Shown piece after piece: positions 52,543 to 62,711 of a stretch of 64,000 nt of DNA. The position numbers and the translations under genes are program-made. Below the pieces are notes generated by a model. That model had not been told where the DNA came from. It ran no database searches and saw only the letters and a list, made by a program, of their open reading frames with translations. Position 1 is the stretch's first letter; every line of letters begins with the position of its first letter. Source of the DNA: Gemmiger_A avium (GTDB taxonomy: Bacteria > Bacillota > Clostridia > Oscillospirales > Ruminococcaceae); NCBI GenBank assembly GCA_019114585.1, contig DXFE01000037.1:1-64000 (forward strand), given 5' to 3'.

Positions 52543-53619
52543 ATGCAGGAACAGCTGCAGGCGGCGCTGCGCCGTCTGGAAGAACTGACCCACCAGCTGC
52601 AGGATCCCGCTGTGCTGGCCGATGCCGCCCGGTATCCGGCCCTGATGCGGGAGTACAAGCAGCTTGAACCCCTGGCGGAAGCCAACCGCCGGCTGGAAAC
52701 CGCCCGGCGGGATCTGGCCCAGGCGGAAGAGCTGCTGCAGGACGACGACCTGGACGCCGCGTTCAAAGCCATGGTACAACAGGAGCGCAGCGAAAACAGG
52801 CAAAAATTGGAAGATGCCCAGGCCCAGCTGCAGCGTCTGCTGCTGCCCCGGGACGAAAACGATGACCGCAGCGTGATTCTGGAGATCCGCAGCGGTGCGG
52901 GCGGCGAGGAAGCCGCCCTGTTTGCCCACAGCCTGCACCGGATGTACAGCATGTACGCCCAGAAACAGGGCTGGCGCTGCGAGGTGCTGAGCCTGAACGC
53001 CACCGAACTGGGCGGCGTGAAGGAGATCTGCGTGGAGGTGGAGGGCGACGGGGTGTACAGCCGCCTGAAATACGAGAGCGGCGTGCACCGGGTGCAGCGG
53101 GTGCCGGAAACCGAAACCCAAGGGCGGATCCATACCTCCACCGTGACGGTGGCGGTGATGCCCCGGGCCGAGGAAGTGGACCTGGTGCTGGACCCGGCCG
53201 ACCTGAAGATCGACGCGTTCCGGGCCTCCGGCGCGGGCGGCCAGCACATCAACAAGACCTCCAGCGCCATCCGGGTGACCCACCTGCCCACCGGCATGGT
53301 GGTGGAATGCCAGGACGAGCGAAGCCAGTACAAAAACAAGGACAAGGCGCTGCAGGTGCTGCGCAGCCGTCTGCTGGAAGCCAAGCGGCAGGAGCAGAAG
53401 GACGCCCAGGACGCCGACCGGCGCAGCCAGGTGGGTACCGGCGACCGGAGCGAGCGCATCCGCACCTACAACTTTCCCCAGGGACGGGTCACCGATCACC
53501 GCATCGGGCTGACCCTGTACAAGCTGGACGCCGTGCTGGACGGCGCCCTGGACGAGATCATCGACGCGCTGCGCACCGCCGACGAGGCGGAAAAGCTGCG
53601 CCGCAGCGCCGAAAGCTGA
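52543..53619 (+). CDS. prfA: Peptide chain release factor 1
   Basis: A 358-residue factor that frees the finished protein at UAA and UAG. The GGQ peptidyl-hydrolysis motif sits near residue 232 in GAGGQHINKT. The N-terminal helical domain and the codon-recognition domain precede it, and the C-terminal part has NFPQGRVTDHRI. AAAGGAGG precedes the ATG. It is followed by the TsaC/Sua5 gene, a common order in Firmicutes. An RF1 that reads UAG argues against amber recoding in this organism. Confidence 0.97.
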   Translation: MQEQLQAALRRLEELTHQLQDPAVLADAARYPALMREYKQLEPLAEANRRLETARRDLAQAEELLQDDDLDAAFKAMVQQERSENRQKLEDAQAQLQRLLLPRDENDDRSVILEIRSGAGGEEAALFAHSLHRMYSMYAQKQGWRCEVLSLNATELGGVKEICVEVEGDGVYSRLKYESGVHRVQRVPETETQGRIHTSTVTVAVMPRAEEVDLVLDPADLKIDAFRASGAGGQHINKTSSAIRVTHLPTGMVVECQDERSQYKNKDKALQVLRSRLLEAKRQEQKDAQDADRRSQVGTGDRSERIRTYNFPQGRVTDHRIGLTLYKLDAVLDGALDEIIDALRTADEAEKLRRSAES

Positions 53620-53643
53620 CACAAGAAAAAAGAGGGATACAAC

Positions 53644-54663
53644 GTGGAAACCTGTTTACTGCCGGCAAACGCCGAGGGCGTGCGCCGGGCCGCGGAACTG
53701 CTGCAGGCCGGTGAAGTGGTGGGCATCCCCACCGAAACGGTCTACGGCCTTGCCGCCAACGCCTGGGACGAAGAGGCGGTGCGCCGCATCTTTGTGGCCA
53801 AGGGCCGCCCCCAGGACAATCCCCTGATCGTGCATATCGCCGACCGGGAAATGTTGTATGAAGTGGCCGCCCGGGTACCGGAGCAGGCCCTGGCCCTGGC
53901 CGACGCATTCTGGCCCGGGCCGCTGACCATCATCCTGCCCCGGGGGCCCAAGGTGGCCGACGCGGTCTGCGCCGGGCTGGACACGGTGGGCATCCGGATG
54001 CCCAGCCATCCCGCCGCCCAGGCGGTGATCCGGGCCAGCGGGCTGCCGCTGGCCGCCCCCTCCGCCAACCGGTCCGGGGCGCCCAGCCCCACCGACGCCA
54101 AAACCGTGTGGGAGGATATGCAGGGCCGTCTGCCCCTGATTTTGGACGGCGGCGAGTGCCAGGTGGGCGTGGAGTCCACCGTGGTCTCCCTGGCCGGGGA
54201 TGTGCCCATGGTGCTGCGCCCGGGTTATGTAACGCCGGAGCAGATGTCCCAGGTGCTGGGCTGCCCGGTGCAGGTGGCCGGAGCGGTGACCCGGCAGCTG
54301 CAGGCGGGGGAAACGGTGCGTTCCCCCGGCATGAAGTACAAACACTACGCCCCCAAGGCCGAAGTGACCATCGTGCGGGGGGATCGGGATACCTTTGCCC
54401 GGTACGTGGCCGCCCACCCCGCCGAGGGGCTGTTCTGCCTCTGCTTTGCAGGGGATGAAGCGGTGCTGGAGGTGCCCTGCGTACACTACGGCACCGAGCA
54501 GGACCCCGCTGCCCAGGCGCATGACCTGTTCAGTGCCCTGCGCCGTCTGGATGAACTTGGGGCCAAAACCGTGTACGCCCGCTGCCCGGAAATGGAGGGC
54601 GTGGGTCTGGCCGTATACAACCGGCTGCTGCGCGCCGCCGCGTTCCGGGTGGTGGAACCGTGA
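53644..54663 (+). CDS. L-threonylcarbamoyladenylate synthase (TsaC/Sua5 type)
   Basis: A 339-residue enzyme making the threonylcarbamoyl-AMP used for tRNA t6A modification. The YrdC domain is about 1-205 (GIPTETVYGLAANAWDEEAV, KGRPQDNPLIVHI, RMPSHPAA), followed by a Sua5 domain to the end (SPGMKYKHYAPKAEV). The length fits the long Sua5 type. The start is GTG at 53644. Its stop overlaps the GTG start of coaE. Confidence 0.93.
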   Translation: METCLLPANAEGVRRAAELLQAGEVVGIPTETVYGLAANAWDEEAVRRIFVAKGRPQDNPLIVHIADREMLYEVAARVPEQALALADAFWPGPLTIILPRGPKVADAVCAGLDTVGIRMPSHPAAQAVIRASGLPLAAPSANRSGAPSPTDAKTVWEDMQGRLPLILDGGECQVGVESTVVSLAGDVPMVLRPGYVTPEQMSQVLGCPVQVAGAVTRQLQAGETVRSPGMKYKHYAPKAEVTIVRGDRDTFARYVAAHPAEGLFCLCFAGDEAVLEVPCVHYGTEQDPAAQAHDLFSALRRLDELGAKTVYARCPEMEGVGLAVYNRLLRAAAFRVVEP

Positions 54664-55256
54664 CGCTGGCAGGCATCACCGGGCGCTCCGGCTGCGGCAA
54701 GTCCACCGTGACCGCCTGGTTCCGGCAGCAGGGTGTTCCCACCCTGGACGCGGACAAGGTGGCCCGGGAGGTACTGCTGCCCGGTTCCGCCTGTCTGGCG
54801 GCGCTGGCACAGCAGTTCGGCGCGGACATTCTGCTGCCGGACGGCAGCCCTGACCGCCATTTGTTGGCCGACCGGGCCTTTGCCACCCCGGAGGGCACCA
54901 AAGCCCTCACCGACATCACCCATCCGGAGATCGTGCGCCGCATTCTGGACTGGGCCGCCCGGCAGCAGGCGGAGGGGCAGACCCTTTGCCTGGTGGACGG
55001 TGCGGTGATCATAGGCGGGATGCTGCAGCCCCATTGCCGGCCGCTGGTGGTAGTGACCGCCCCCCGGCAGGTCAGCATCCAACGCATCTGCGCCCGGGAT
55101 GGCATCACCCCGGAACAGGCGGCCCGCCGCCTGGCTGCTCAGCTGCCGGAAGAAACGCTGCTGGCAGCTGCCGACTATCATCTGCGCAACGACGGCTCCC
55201 CCGCCGACCTGTACCAGCAGGCGGAACGGGTGCTGGCCGCGCTGCGCGCCATCTGA
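54660..55256 (+). CDS. coaE: Dephospho-CoA kinase
   Basis: A 198-residue kinase catalysing the last step of coenzyme A synthesis. The P-loop GITGRSGCGKST is at 5-16, and LDADKVAREV and later DYHLRNDG show the family pattern. The GTG start overlaps the preceding stop (GTGA), so it is translationally coupled. Confidence 0.93.
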   Translation: MTLAGITGRSGCGKSTVTAWFRQQGVPTLDADKVAREVLLPGSACLAALAQQFGADILLPDGSPDRHLLADRAFATPEGTKALTDITHPEIVRRILDWAARQQAEGQTLCLVDGAVIIGGMLQPHCRPLVVVTAPRQVSIQRICARDGITPEQAARRLAAQLPEETLLAAADYHLRNDGSPADLYQQAERVLAALRAI

Positions 55257-55305
55257 AACAACGCCCCGCTCGGCGCGCCTGCACAGTGCGCCGGAAAGGA
55301 GAGTC

Positions 55306-55896
55306 ATGCGATTTTCAAAACGACACCTGGCGGGTTTGTGTGTGCTGGTGGTGTGTGTGCTGCTGGCCGGGCTGCTGATTCTGCGCACCGGCCTTTCCGC
55401 ACTGGACACCGCCCGCTACCCCCGCCAGTACAGCGAGTATGTTGAATACTACGCTGGAAAATACAACCTGGACCCGCTGCTGCTTTATTCCCTGATCCGT
55501 ACCGAAAGCGGGTTTGACCCCGAAGCCACCTCCTCGGTGGAGGCCCGGGGGCTGATGCAGATTACCGAGGTGACCTTTGACTGGATCAAAAGCCGGATTG
55601 CCCCCGGCGAGGATCTGACCTTTGACGACCTGTACGATCCGGAGACCAACATCCGGTTTGGCAGCTACTACCTGGCCCAGTGCCTGAACCGGTATGGCAA
55701 CGACGTGGACACGGCTGCCGCCGCCTATCACAGCGGCTGGGGCACGGTGGACGACCTGCTGGAAGACAGTGCGTATTCTTCCGACGGTGTGACCCTGCAC
55801 ACCTTTCCCTTTGAGCAGATGAATCTGTACGTTCGCAAGATCAATCGCAGCTATGAAGCCTACCGAAGAATATACAGCGAGGAATATTCCACTTGA
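55306..55896 (+). CDS. Membrane-anchored lytic transglycosylase (SLT domain)
   Basis: A 196-residue protein. A single N-terminal membrane helix (about 8-28) is followed by an SLT domain. The catalytic Glu is E67 in LIRTESGFDPEA, with ARGLMQITEVTFDWI and DPETNIRFGSYYLA following. It cleaves peptidoglycan outside the membrane. AAAGGAGAG precedes the ATG. It is the last gene of the DUF951-prfA-coaE operon. Confidence 0.93.
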   Translation: MRFSKRHLAGLCVLVVCVLLAGLLILRTGLSALDTARYPRQYSEYVEYYAGKYNLDPLLLYSLIRTESGFDPEATSSVEARGLMQITEVTFDWIKSRIAPGEDLTFDDLYDPETNIRFGSYYLAQCLNRYGNDVDTAAAAYHSGWGTVDDLLEDSAYSSDGVTLHTFPFEQMNLYVRKINRSYEAYRRIYSEEYST

Positions 55897-55923
55897 ATTA
55901 TACGGAATATCGGCAAATTTGGC

Positions 55924-55952
55924 TTGAAAATGGCCGAATCTGCGCTTATAAC
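55924..55952 (+). promoter_or_regulatory. Possible promoter of the M18 gene
   Basis: TTGAAA (55924-55929), 17 bases, TATAAC (55947-55952). The predicted leader of about 120 bases contains a hairpin near 55982-56004 without a T run. Confidence 0.5.
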
Positions 55953-56078
55953 GCCTATCGGCTGTGTTATGTGCCGGAGCAGCGGGAACCTTTGGGTTCC
56001 CCGCCGAATCATATACAGTCAGTAGTATATAAACAAATACCTACATTGTGTAGTGTAGCGAAAGGATGGTAAAACAGT

Positions 56079-57485
56079 ATGGAAAAAGAAAAGACTGCCG
56101 GCCAGAAGCTGGAAGAGCAGCTGTGCTACAAGAGCGAAGCATGCCTGCGCAGCCAGCCGGAACTGGCGGACGCCGCCATGGCGTTCTGCGAGGGCTACAA
56201 GCGTTTTCTGGATGAGGGCAAGACCGAGCGGGAGTGCGCCCGCGCCGCCGCCCAGCGGCTGGTGGAAGCCGGCTACAAGCCCTACGAGCCGGGCGTGGCC
56301 TACAACCCGGGCGACAAGGTGTACCTGGTAAACCGGGGCAAGAGCGTGGTGGCCGCCACCATCGGCCAGCTGCCGCTGGAGCGGGGCATCCATATGAACG
56401 TGTCCCACATTGACGCGCCCCGTCTGGACCTGAAGCCCATGCCCCTGTACGAGAGCGACGATCTGGCCCTGCTGAAGACCCACTACTACGGCGGCATCCG
56501 CAAGTATCAGTGGACCGCGCTGCCCCTGTCCCTGCACGGTGTGATCTGCCGGGCGGACGGCACCAAGGTGGAGATCAGCCTGGGTGACGACCCCACCGAT
56601 CCGGTGTTCTGCATCACCGACCTGCTGCCCCACCTGGCCGCCGACCAGAACGAGCGCAAGCTGCGGGATGGCGTGAAGGGCGAAGAGCTGAACATCCTGG
56701 TTGGCCACCGTCCGGTGGAGGATCCGGAGGTCAAGGAGCGGGTGAAGCTGTATGTGCTGAAGCTGCTGAACGAAAAGTACGGCATCACCGAGAAGGATTT
56801 CATCCGTGCGGAGCTGGAGGCGGTGCCCGCCATCAGCGCCCGTGACGTGGGTCTGGACCGGATGCTGATTGGTGCTTACGGCCAGGACGACCGGGTAGAC
56901 GCCTACCCCGCCCTGATGGCCGAGATCGAGACCAAGGACCCGACCTTCACCACCCTCTGCGTTCTCACCGACAAGGAAGAGATCGGCAGCGAGGGCGTGA
57001 CCGGCATGAACAGCCTGTATGTGTTCCACTTCATCGAGCAGCTGTGCCAGGCTAAGGGTGCCGACTACATCCGCACCCTGCAGAATTCCATCTGCCTGTC
57101 CGCGGACGTGACCGCGGCGGTGGATCCCACCTTTGACAGCGCCTTTGAACGCCGCAACAGCACCTACGCGGGCCGTGGCGTGGCCATCTGCAAGTACACC
57201 GGTTCCCGCGGCAAGGGCGGCGCCAACGACGCTTCCGCCGAGCTGGTGGGCTATGTGACCCGCCTGCTGGACAAGGAGAACGTCATCTGGCAGACCGGCG
57301 AGCTGGGCAAGGTGGACCAGGGCGGCGGCGGCACCATCGCGGCCTACTCCGCCTACCACAACGTGGACACCATCGACATCGGCGTGCCGGTGCTGAGCAT
57401 GCACGCGCCCTTTGAGGTGACCTCCAAGCTGGATGTGTACATGGCGTACCGTGCGTTCCTGGCGTTTGCCCGCGCCACCGAGTAA
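56079..57485 (+). CDS. M18-family aminopeptidase
   Basis: A 468-residue cytosolic zinc aminopeptidase. Metal ligands are seen in VSHIDAPRLDL (His, Asp), CVLTDKEEIGSEG (Glu pair), SADVTAAVDP and LSMHAPFEV (last His). It trims acidic or neutral N-terminal residues. GAAAGGATGG precedes the ATG. It stands alone between the transglycosylase and a terminator. Confidence 0.93.
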   Translation: MEKEKTAGQKLEEQLCYKSEACLRSQPELADAAMAFCEGYKRFLDEGKTERECARAAAQRLVEAGYKPYEPGVAYNPGDKVYLVNRGKSVVAATIGQLPLERGIHMNVSHIDAPRLDLKPMPLYESDDLALLKTHYYGGIRKYQWTALPLSLHGVICRADGTKVEISLGDDPTDPVFCITDLLPHLAADQNERKLRDGVKGEELNILVGHRPVEDPEVKERVKLYVLKLLNEKYGITEKDFIRAELEAVPAISARDVGLDRMLIGAYGQDDRVDAYPALMAEIETKDPTFTTLCVLTDKEEIGSEGVTGMNSLYVFHFIEQLCQAKGADYIRTLQNSICLSADVTAAVDPTFDSAFERRNSTYAGRGVAICKYTGSRGKGGANDASAELVGYVTRLLDKENVIWQTGELGKVDQGGGGTIAAYSAYHNVDTIDIGVPVLSMHAPFEVTSKLDVYMAYRAFLAFARATE

Positions 57486-57506
57486 GCCTACATACCAAAC
57501 GGCATA

Positions 57507-57550
57507 GAAAAAGCCCGTTCCCGGAAATCCGGGAACGGGCTTTCTGTTTT
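57507..57550. terminator. Bidirectional terminator
   Basis: A 16-bp stem AAAGCCCGTTCCCGGA (57510-57525) with its complement (57528-57543), between the convergent M18 and zinc-ribbon genes. Confidence 0.87.
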
Positions 57551-57560
57551 GTTTTTGCGC

Positions 57561-58532
57561 TCAGCGGAGCAGATAGACAGCCAGACCGCCCAGTGCGATC
57601 ATCACGCAGATCACCGCGGTGATGGGCGGGGCCCAGCGGATGATCTGCCCGGCGATGTAATCACCGCGATCTTCCTCGCCCTCTTCCTCGTAGCCGTCGT
57701 AGTCGTCGTACTCCTCTTCATCCTCAAAGTAGGAGGTGGCGGTCTCCTCGTCGGCCCGGTAACGGGGCGGCTGGTACTGGGTCTGGGTATCGGCAGAACC
57801 GCGGGAGACGATCTTCATATCGTCGTCCACGCCGGTGTCCTGCACCGGACTCATGACCCGGGTGGGCTCCTGCGGGCGGACCGGGTCCACCATGCGGGTG
57901 GGCTCATCCTCCACTACCGGGGCGGCCTGGGGCCGGTTCTGCAGCAGGCCCGACAGGGTGTTCTGCAGCAGGATCCGGTCGGAACCGCACTCACTGCACC
58001 AGGCGGTGTTTTCCTCGGTGGGATGGAACGCACCGCAGGCACAGAACCAGCCTTCCGGCAGCATCTGGGGCACCACCGAGAAGCCCTGCTTGCCGGTGCG
58101 CTGTTCCAGCTGGCTGGCCAGGTTGGTGGGCAGCACCTTGGGCGCAGGCAGGCGCACCCGCTTGAACTCCCGCAGGGAGACGCGGCTGCCATCGGTGTAG
58201 ATGGCCTGCAGCAGGTCTACTTCCACGCTGCCGATGGGCGACGGGCTCAGATAAACCGCGTCGTCGGCACCAAAGATTTCTCCCTGCCCGGCAGCCAGCT
58301 GGTCATACCGGAACTGATCCTCGCAGACCACCTGGCCCTGCATATCCTTGCACTTGAAGCCGATCAGCAGCCCGGCCAGCGGCTTGGCGCTGATGTTCTT
58401 GAAGGACAGGCAGACGGCGATCTCGCCGGTCACGTCCCCTTTCAGCAGTTCCACCCGGACAAACTGTACCGGGCTGCCCTTGGTGTAGTAGTTGGCCCGG
58501 GACTGGGCCAGAATGTCAAAATTCTGCTCCAT
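57561..58532 (-). CDS. Zinc-ribbon membrane protein of unknown function
   Basis: A 323-residue protein. The N-terminal about 150 residues are beta-rich (IAVCLSFKNISAKPLAGLLIGFKCKDMQG, like a DUF with Ig-like strands). A zinc ribbon follows at about 165-185 (FCACGAFHPTEENTAWCSECGS: CxC and CxxC). A long acidic Glu/Asp/Tyr stretch runs at about 260-290, and one C-terminal membrane helix (about 300-320) closes it. The N-terminus is therefore cytosolic and tail-anchored. It ends six bases after the ftsH gene, likely in one operon. Confidence 0.75.
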   Translation of the reverse strand: MEQNFDILAQSRANYYTKGSPVQFVRVELLKGDVTGEIAVCLSFKNISAKPLAGLLIGFKCKDMQGQVVCEDQFRYDQLAAGQGEIFGADDAVYLSPSPIGSVEVDLLQAIYTDGSRVSLREFKRVRLPAPKVLPTNLASQLEQRTGKQGFSVVPQMLPEGWFCACGAFHPTEENTAWCSECGSDRILLQNTLSGLLQNRPQAAPVVEDEPTRMVDPVRPQEPTRVMSPVQDTGVDDDMKIVSRGSADTQTQYQPPRYRADEETATSYFEDEEEYDDYDGYEEEGEEDRGDYIAGQIIRWAPPITAVICVMIALGGLAVYLLR

Positions 58533-58538
58533 GGCGCA

Positions 58539-60728
58539 TTACTCCTTTTCACCGGAGTCCTGGTCGGGCTCCTCCTGCGGCGCGGCGCTCTCTTCGGCGG
58601 GCTGCACCGCTTCAGGCTGATCGGCAGGCTGTTCGGCCGCCGCGCTTTCGGCCGGGGCCGGTTCAGCGGGCTGTACCGGGGCAGCCGGTTCCTCGGCGGG
58701 AGTGGGATCCAGCGGCGGCAGTTCGCCGCCCTCCATCAGGGTGGTGAACTCTTCACCGGAGAGCTTCTCCCGGGCCAGCAGTTCACCGGCCACCTTGTGC
58801 AGCTGCTCCATATGGCTGTTCAGGATCCGGCGGGCAGTCTCGTAGGCTTCGTCCACGATGTCCCGGATCTCGCTGTCGATCTCGGCGGCGATGGTTTCGG
58901 AATAGCCCTTTCCCTGGCCGAAATCACGCCCCAGGAAGGTCTCGCCCGGATCCGAACCATAAACCACGGGGCCCAGCCGCTCGCTGAAGCCGTAGCGGGT
59001 AACCATGGAACGGGCGGTCTGGGTGGCGCGCTCCAGATCGTTGGACGCGCCGGTGGAGATGTCCTCCAGCACCAGCTGCTCGGCCACGCGGCCGCCCAGC
59101 AGGCTGACGATCCGCTCCTGCATGGCAGTCTTGGTCACGTAGCTGGCATCCTTGTCCGGCAGGTACATGGTAAAGCCGCCTGCCGCGCCCCGGGGGATAA
59201 TGCTGATCTGGTGCACCGGGTCGTTGGTGGGGCAGAAATAGCTGGTGATGGCGTGGCCCGCCTCATGGTAGGCGGTCAGCCGCTTCTCCTTGTCGGTAAC
59301 CACGCGGGACTTCTTTTCGGGGCCGGCCACCACCTTGATGGAGGCTTCCTCGATCTCCCGGCGGGTGATCGCCTTTTTGCCGCGGCGGGCAGCCAGCAGG
59401 GCCGCCTCGTTGACCAGGTTCTCCAGGTCGGCGCCGGCAAAGCCCACGGTGGACTGGGCGATGGTTTTCAGGTTCACATCGGGGGCCAGGGGTTTCTGGC
59501 GGGTATGCACCTTGAGGATCTCCTCACGGCCCTTTACGTCGGGCAGGCCCACGTATACCTGACGGTCAAACCGGCCGGGACGCAGCAGCGCCCGGTCCAG
59601 AATGTCCGCCCGGTTGGTGGCGGCGATGACGATGACGCCCTCGTTGGCGCCGAAGCCGTCCATCTCCACCAGCAACTGGTTCAGGGTCTGCTCCCGTTCG
59701 TCGTGGCCACCGCCCAGGCCCGCGCCGCGCTGACGGCCCACCGCGTCGATCTCATCGATGAAGATGATGCAGGGCATGCTGCGCTTGGCCTTGTCGAACA
59801 GATCACGCACACGGGACGCGCCCACGCCCACATACATCTCCACAAAGTCGGAACCGGAGATGGAATAGAAAGGCACGCCGGCTTCGCCCGCGCAGGCACG
59901 GGCCAGCAGGGTTTTACCGGTACCCGGAGGGCCCACCAGCAGCACGCCGTGGGGGATGCGGGCGCCCAGGCTGTTGAAGCGGGAGGGATTTTTGAGGAAC
60001 TCCACGATTTCCTGCAGTTCTTCTTTTTCCTCATCCGCGCCGGCCACATCGGCAAAGGTGGCCTTGCGCTGGGATTCCTGCTGATCCTTGACCTTGGCGC
60101 GGCCCACATTCATGACGCCGCCGCCCTGGCCGCCCCGGTACATGGTGAAGATCACGAACATCATGCCCGCGGCCAGCACCAGGTAGATCACCAGCTCCCA
60201 GGGGAAGCTGCTCTTGACCGGGCTCATGTCGTATTCCATGGGGGCGTCCGGATTTTCGGCGTTGTAGCTGGCCACATAGTCGTTCAGGTCTTCCAGGAAG
60301 AGGCCCAGATAGGGCATCTTGTAGGATACCTGCACCAGCTTTTCGCCGGAAGCGGCCGTATCACCGCCCTGCTGGGCGGTCTGGCCGGAGTTCTGGGGCA
60401 GCTGGCCCATGCCCTGGCCGCCGAACAGGCTTTCCATCAGGCTGCCGCTGCCGCCCGCCGAAGCGGTGCCCTGCTGCAGCACGGGCTGGGCGTTCTCCGG
60501 CAGCGCCACCTTGCCTTCTTTCAGCTGAAGGGTCAGCACGCTGCTGTTCAGATCCAGGTCAAACCGGACGACCTGGTTGTTTTCAAAATACTGGATGACC
60601 TGGGAATAGGTCATGGTGGTGTAGCTGGACACAGCGGAACCCATGCCGCTGTAGAAGATCACCACCAGGGTGACCATTACCAGCAGTACGGCGATAAAAA
60701 TGCCGTTGGAACGAGGTTTACGGGGCAA
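58539..60728 (-). CDS. ftsH: ATP-dependent zinc metalloprotease FtsH
   Basis: A 729-residue membrane protease. Two N-terminal helices (about 9-28 and 172-192) flank an extracytoplasmic domain with an unusual Gly/Ser/Gln-rich insert near 90-120. The AAA module has Walker A GPPGTGKT near 268, Walker B IIFIDEID and the second-region [18 protein letters not shown]. The protease site is HEAGH near 487. The C-terminal 65 residues are a Pro/Ala/Glu tail absent from many homologues. It degrades misfolded membrane and some soluble proteins. It lies downstream of tilS and hpt, a conserved order. Confidence 0.96.
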   Translation of the reverse strand: MPRKPRSNGIFIAVLLVMVTLVVIFYSGMGSAVSSYTTMTYSQVIQYFENNQVVRFDLDLNSSVLTLQLKEGKVALPENAQPVLQQGTASAGGSGSLMESLFGGQGMGQLPQNSGQTAQQGGDTAASGEKLVQVSYKMPYLGLFLEDLNDYVASYNAENPDAPMEYDMSPVKSSFPWELVIYLVLAAGMMFVIFTMYRGGQGGGVMNVGRAKVKDQQESQRKATFADVAGADEEKEELQEIVEFLKNPSRFNSLGARIPHGVLLVGPPGTGKTLLARACAGEAGVPFYSISGSDFVEMYVGVGASRVRDLFDKAKRSMPCIIFIDEIDAVGRQRGAGLGGGHDEREQTLNQLLVEMDGFGANEGVIVIAATNRADILDRALLRPGRFDRQVYVGLPDVKGREEILKVHTRQKPLAPDVNLKTIAQSTVGFAGADLENLVNEAALLAARRGKKAITRREIEEASIKVVAGPEKKSRVVTDKEKRLTAYHEAGHAITSYFCPTNDPVHQISIIPRGAAGGFTMYLPDKDASYVTKTAMQERIVSLLGGRVAEQLVLEDISTGASNDLERATQTARSMVTRYGFSERLGPVVYGSDPGETFLGRDFGQGKGYSETIAAEIDSEIRDIVDEAYETARRILNSHMEQLHKVAGELLAREKLSGEEFTTLMEGGELPPLDPTPAEEPAAPVQPAEPAPAESAAAEQPADQPEAVQPAEESAAPQEEPDQDSGEKE

Positions 60729-60771
60729 AAGATCAACTCCTGTTATCTGTCAATTTGCCTGGGCGCGGGGC

Positions 60772-61317
60772 TCATTCGGAATAGATTTCCGGCTTGAGCA
60801 CACCCACGTAAGGCAGGTTGCGGTATTTTTCGTCGTAGTCCAGGCCGTAGCCCACCACGAACTCGTCCGGCACCCGGTAGCCGATGTAATCGGCCTTGAT
60901 GTCGGCTTTGCGGCGATCCGGCTTATCCAGCAGGGTGGCGATGCGGATGCTGGCGGGATTGCGGGCGGCCAGCATATCCTTCAGGTAGGAAAGGGTCAGG
61001 CCGGTGTCCAGAATATCCTCCACGATCAGCAGGTCCTTGCCGGTCAGGTCGGTGTCCAGATCCTTGACGATCTTGACCACGCCGCTGGTCTTGACCCCGG
61101 AACCATAGGAGGACACGATCATAAAGTCGATGGTGCAGGGCAGGTCAATGGCCCGCATCAGGTCGGTAAAATAGACCACCGCGCCTTTCAGCACCGTGAC
61201 CAGCAGCAGGTTTTTGCCCGCATAGTCCTTGGTGATCTGGGCGCCCATCTCGGCGCACTTGGCTTTGAGTTCCTCTTCGGAGTACAAAACCTTCAGGATA
61301 TCGTCGTTCAAACTCAT
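60772..61317 (-). CDS. hpt: Hypoxanthine phosphoribosyltransferase
   Basis: A 181-residue purine-salvage enzyme. The PRPP motif is [11 protein letters not shown] near 100, with the early loop [14 protein letters not shown] and the purine site [22 protein letters not shown]. The start at 61317 follows GGAGG and overlaps the end of tilS by four bases. Order tilS-hpt-ftsH is typical of Firmicutes. Confidence 0.95.
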   Translation of the reverse strand: MSLNDDILKVLYSEEELKAKCAEMGAQITKDYAGKNLLLVTVLKGAVVYFTDLMRAIDLPCTIDFMIVSSYGSGVKTSGVVKIVKDLDTDLTGKDLLIVEDILDTGLTLSYLKDMLAARNPASIRIATLLDKPDRRKADIKADYIGYRVPDEFVVGYGLDYDEKYRNLPYVGVLKPEIYSE

Positions 61318-62711
61318 AATACATCCTCCACTCGTGGGATCGGCGTGATCCGTATGATCTGCCGGGTATCCGGTCCGGGCTGGGTCCCCTCGGCAAAGCC
61401 GGCGCCCCACAGCCAGAGCACGCGGCTCCCGTCCGCTGCCAGAGGCCACAGGGCCCGGCGGGGGGCGGGGATTTTCTCTTCAATAAAATAGCGGTGCAGG
61501 GTCTTGGTCACACCGCGGCCCCGGGGGGCAAAGCGGTCGCCGGGCTGCCGGGTACGCAGCCTGGCGCTTGATGCTATTTTAGCATAATCCGCCAGAGAGT
61601 TTAAGTCTTTTTTGTAAACATCCGGGCCCAAAGGCACGAATTTCGCCTCCAGCATCTCGATTTTCACACAAAAATCACCGCCCAGGGCCCACTCCCCCGG
61701 CTCCAGCGGCATACAGAGGTCGGCGGCGGGCCGTTCGGCGTCCGCCGGATATTCCAGCCAGATCCGGCCGCTGCCGGCCCGCAGGCGGGCATGGGGGCTC
61801 AGCTGCACCGCGCCGCTGCCACTGGCCAGCAGTTCCTCCGCCAGTTCCAGCCGGCGGGCGCTGGGATCGCACACCCGGCGCAGGATGGTCAGCAGCGCCG
61901 CCTGGCGCACCGGGGCATCGGCAGCGCACAGCGGTTCCAGCCGCCAGCCCTGGGGCGCGGCGGCCTGCAGTAACAGGGTGTCCGCCTTTTGGGTAAAATA
62001 CCCGTCCAAAGCGGCCATCCGCTCACAGAAATCGCTCAGCGCCCGCACCGCCGCCGGGTTCACCGTTTCCAGCGCGGGCACCGCGATGTGGCGCACCCGG
62101 TTGCGGGCGTAGTCATCCCCGTCGTTGGTGGCGTCCTGCACCCAGGGCACCCCCAGGGCGCGGCAATAGCTTTCGGTGTCGGCCCGCTCCACGCAGAGCA
62201 GCGGCCGCACAAAGCAGCCCCGTTTGACCGGGATGCCTGCCGCCCCCCGCAGCCCGCTGCCCCGGGCCAGCCGCAGCAGCAGGGTCTCGGCCTGGTCGGT
62301 GCGGGTGTGGGCGGTGGCGATCACCGCGCCGCGCGCGGCGGCCAGCTGTTCAAACCAGTCGTACCGCAGACGGCGGGCCCAGTCCTCCCCCGGGTGGTCG
62401 GGCACCGGGATGCCCGCGGCGTCGGGGCTGTGCCGGTGCAAGGGAATACCGTGTTCCGCACAGAAAGCGGCCACAAAGGCTTCGTCCGCGTCCGCCGCCG
62501 CGCCCCGCAGGCCGTGGTTCACGTGGGCGGCCTCCACGGTGCAGCCCCAGTCCCCGGCCCGGCGCAGAGCAAACGCCAGCAGGGCCATCGAGTCGGCCCC
62601 GCCGGAGACCGCCACAATGACCCTGCCGGCCTGTGGAAACAGCTCCCGGGCCCGGACAAAGGCGCCGACCGTCTCTTCCAGGCGGAGCTGCATGGGTTCA
62701 GTTGTATTCAT
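61314..62711 (-). CDS. tilS: tRNA(Ile)-lysidine synthase
   Basis: A 465-residue enzyme that puts lysidine on C34 of the CAU-anticodon tRNA-Ile. The ATP-binding loop [11 protein letters not shown] is near 35. The central NRVRHIAVP and the TilS substrate region follow, then the C-terminal domain ([15 protein letters not shown]). ATG at 62711 overlaps the dnaB stop by 14 bases; the ribosome site is weak, and ATG at 62693 is an alternative. Confidence 0.94.
   Translation of the reverse strand: MNTTEPMQLRLEETVGAFVRARELFPQAGRVIVAVSGGADSMALLAFALRRAGDWGCTVEAAHVNHGLRGAAADADEAFVAAFCAEHGIPLHRHSPDAAGIPVPDHPGEDWARRLRYDWFEQLAAARGAVIATAHTRTDQAETLLLRLARGSGLRGAAGIPVKRGCFVRPLLCVERADTESYCRALGVPWVQDATNDGDDYARNRVRHIAVPALETVNPAAVRALSDFCERMAALDGYFTQKADTLLLQAAAPQGWRLEPLCAADAPVRQAALLTILRRVCDPSARRLELAEELLASGSGAVQLSPHARLRAGSGRIWLEYPADAERPAADLCMPLEPGEWALGGDFCVKIEMLEAKFVPLGPDVYKKDLNSLADYAKIASSARLRTRQPGDRFAPRGRGVTKTLHRYFIEEKIPAPRRALWPLAADGSRVLWLWGAGFAEGTQPGPDTRQIIRITPIPRVEDVL

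Noticed and set aside
57549..60797. Plus-strand open frame of 1082 codons over ftsH
   Set aside because: Antisense shadow of ftsH and the zinc-ribbon gene, without domain signals.
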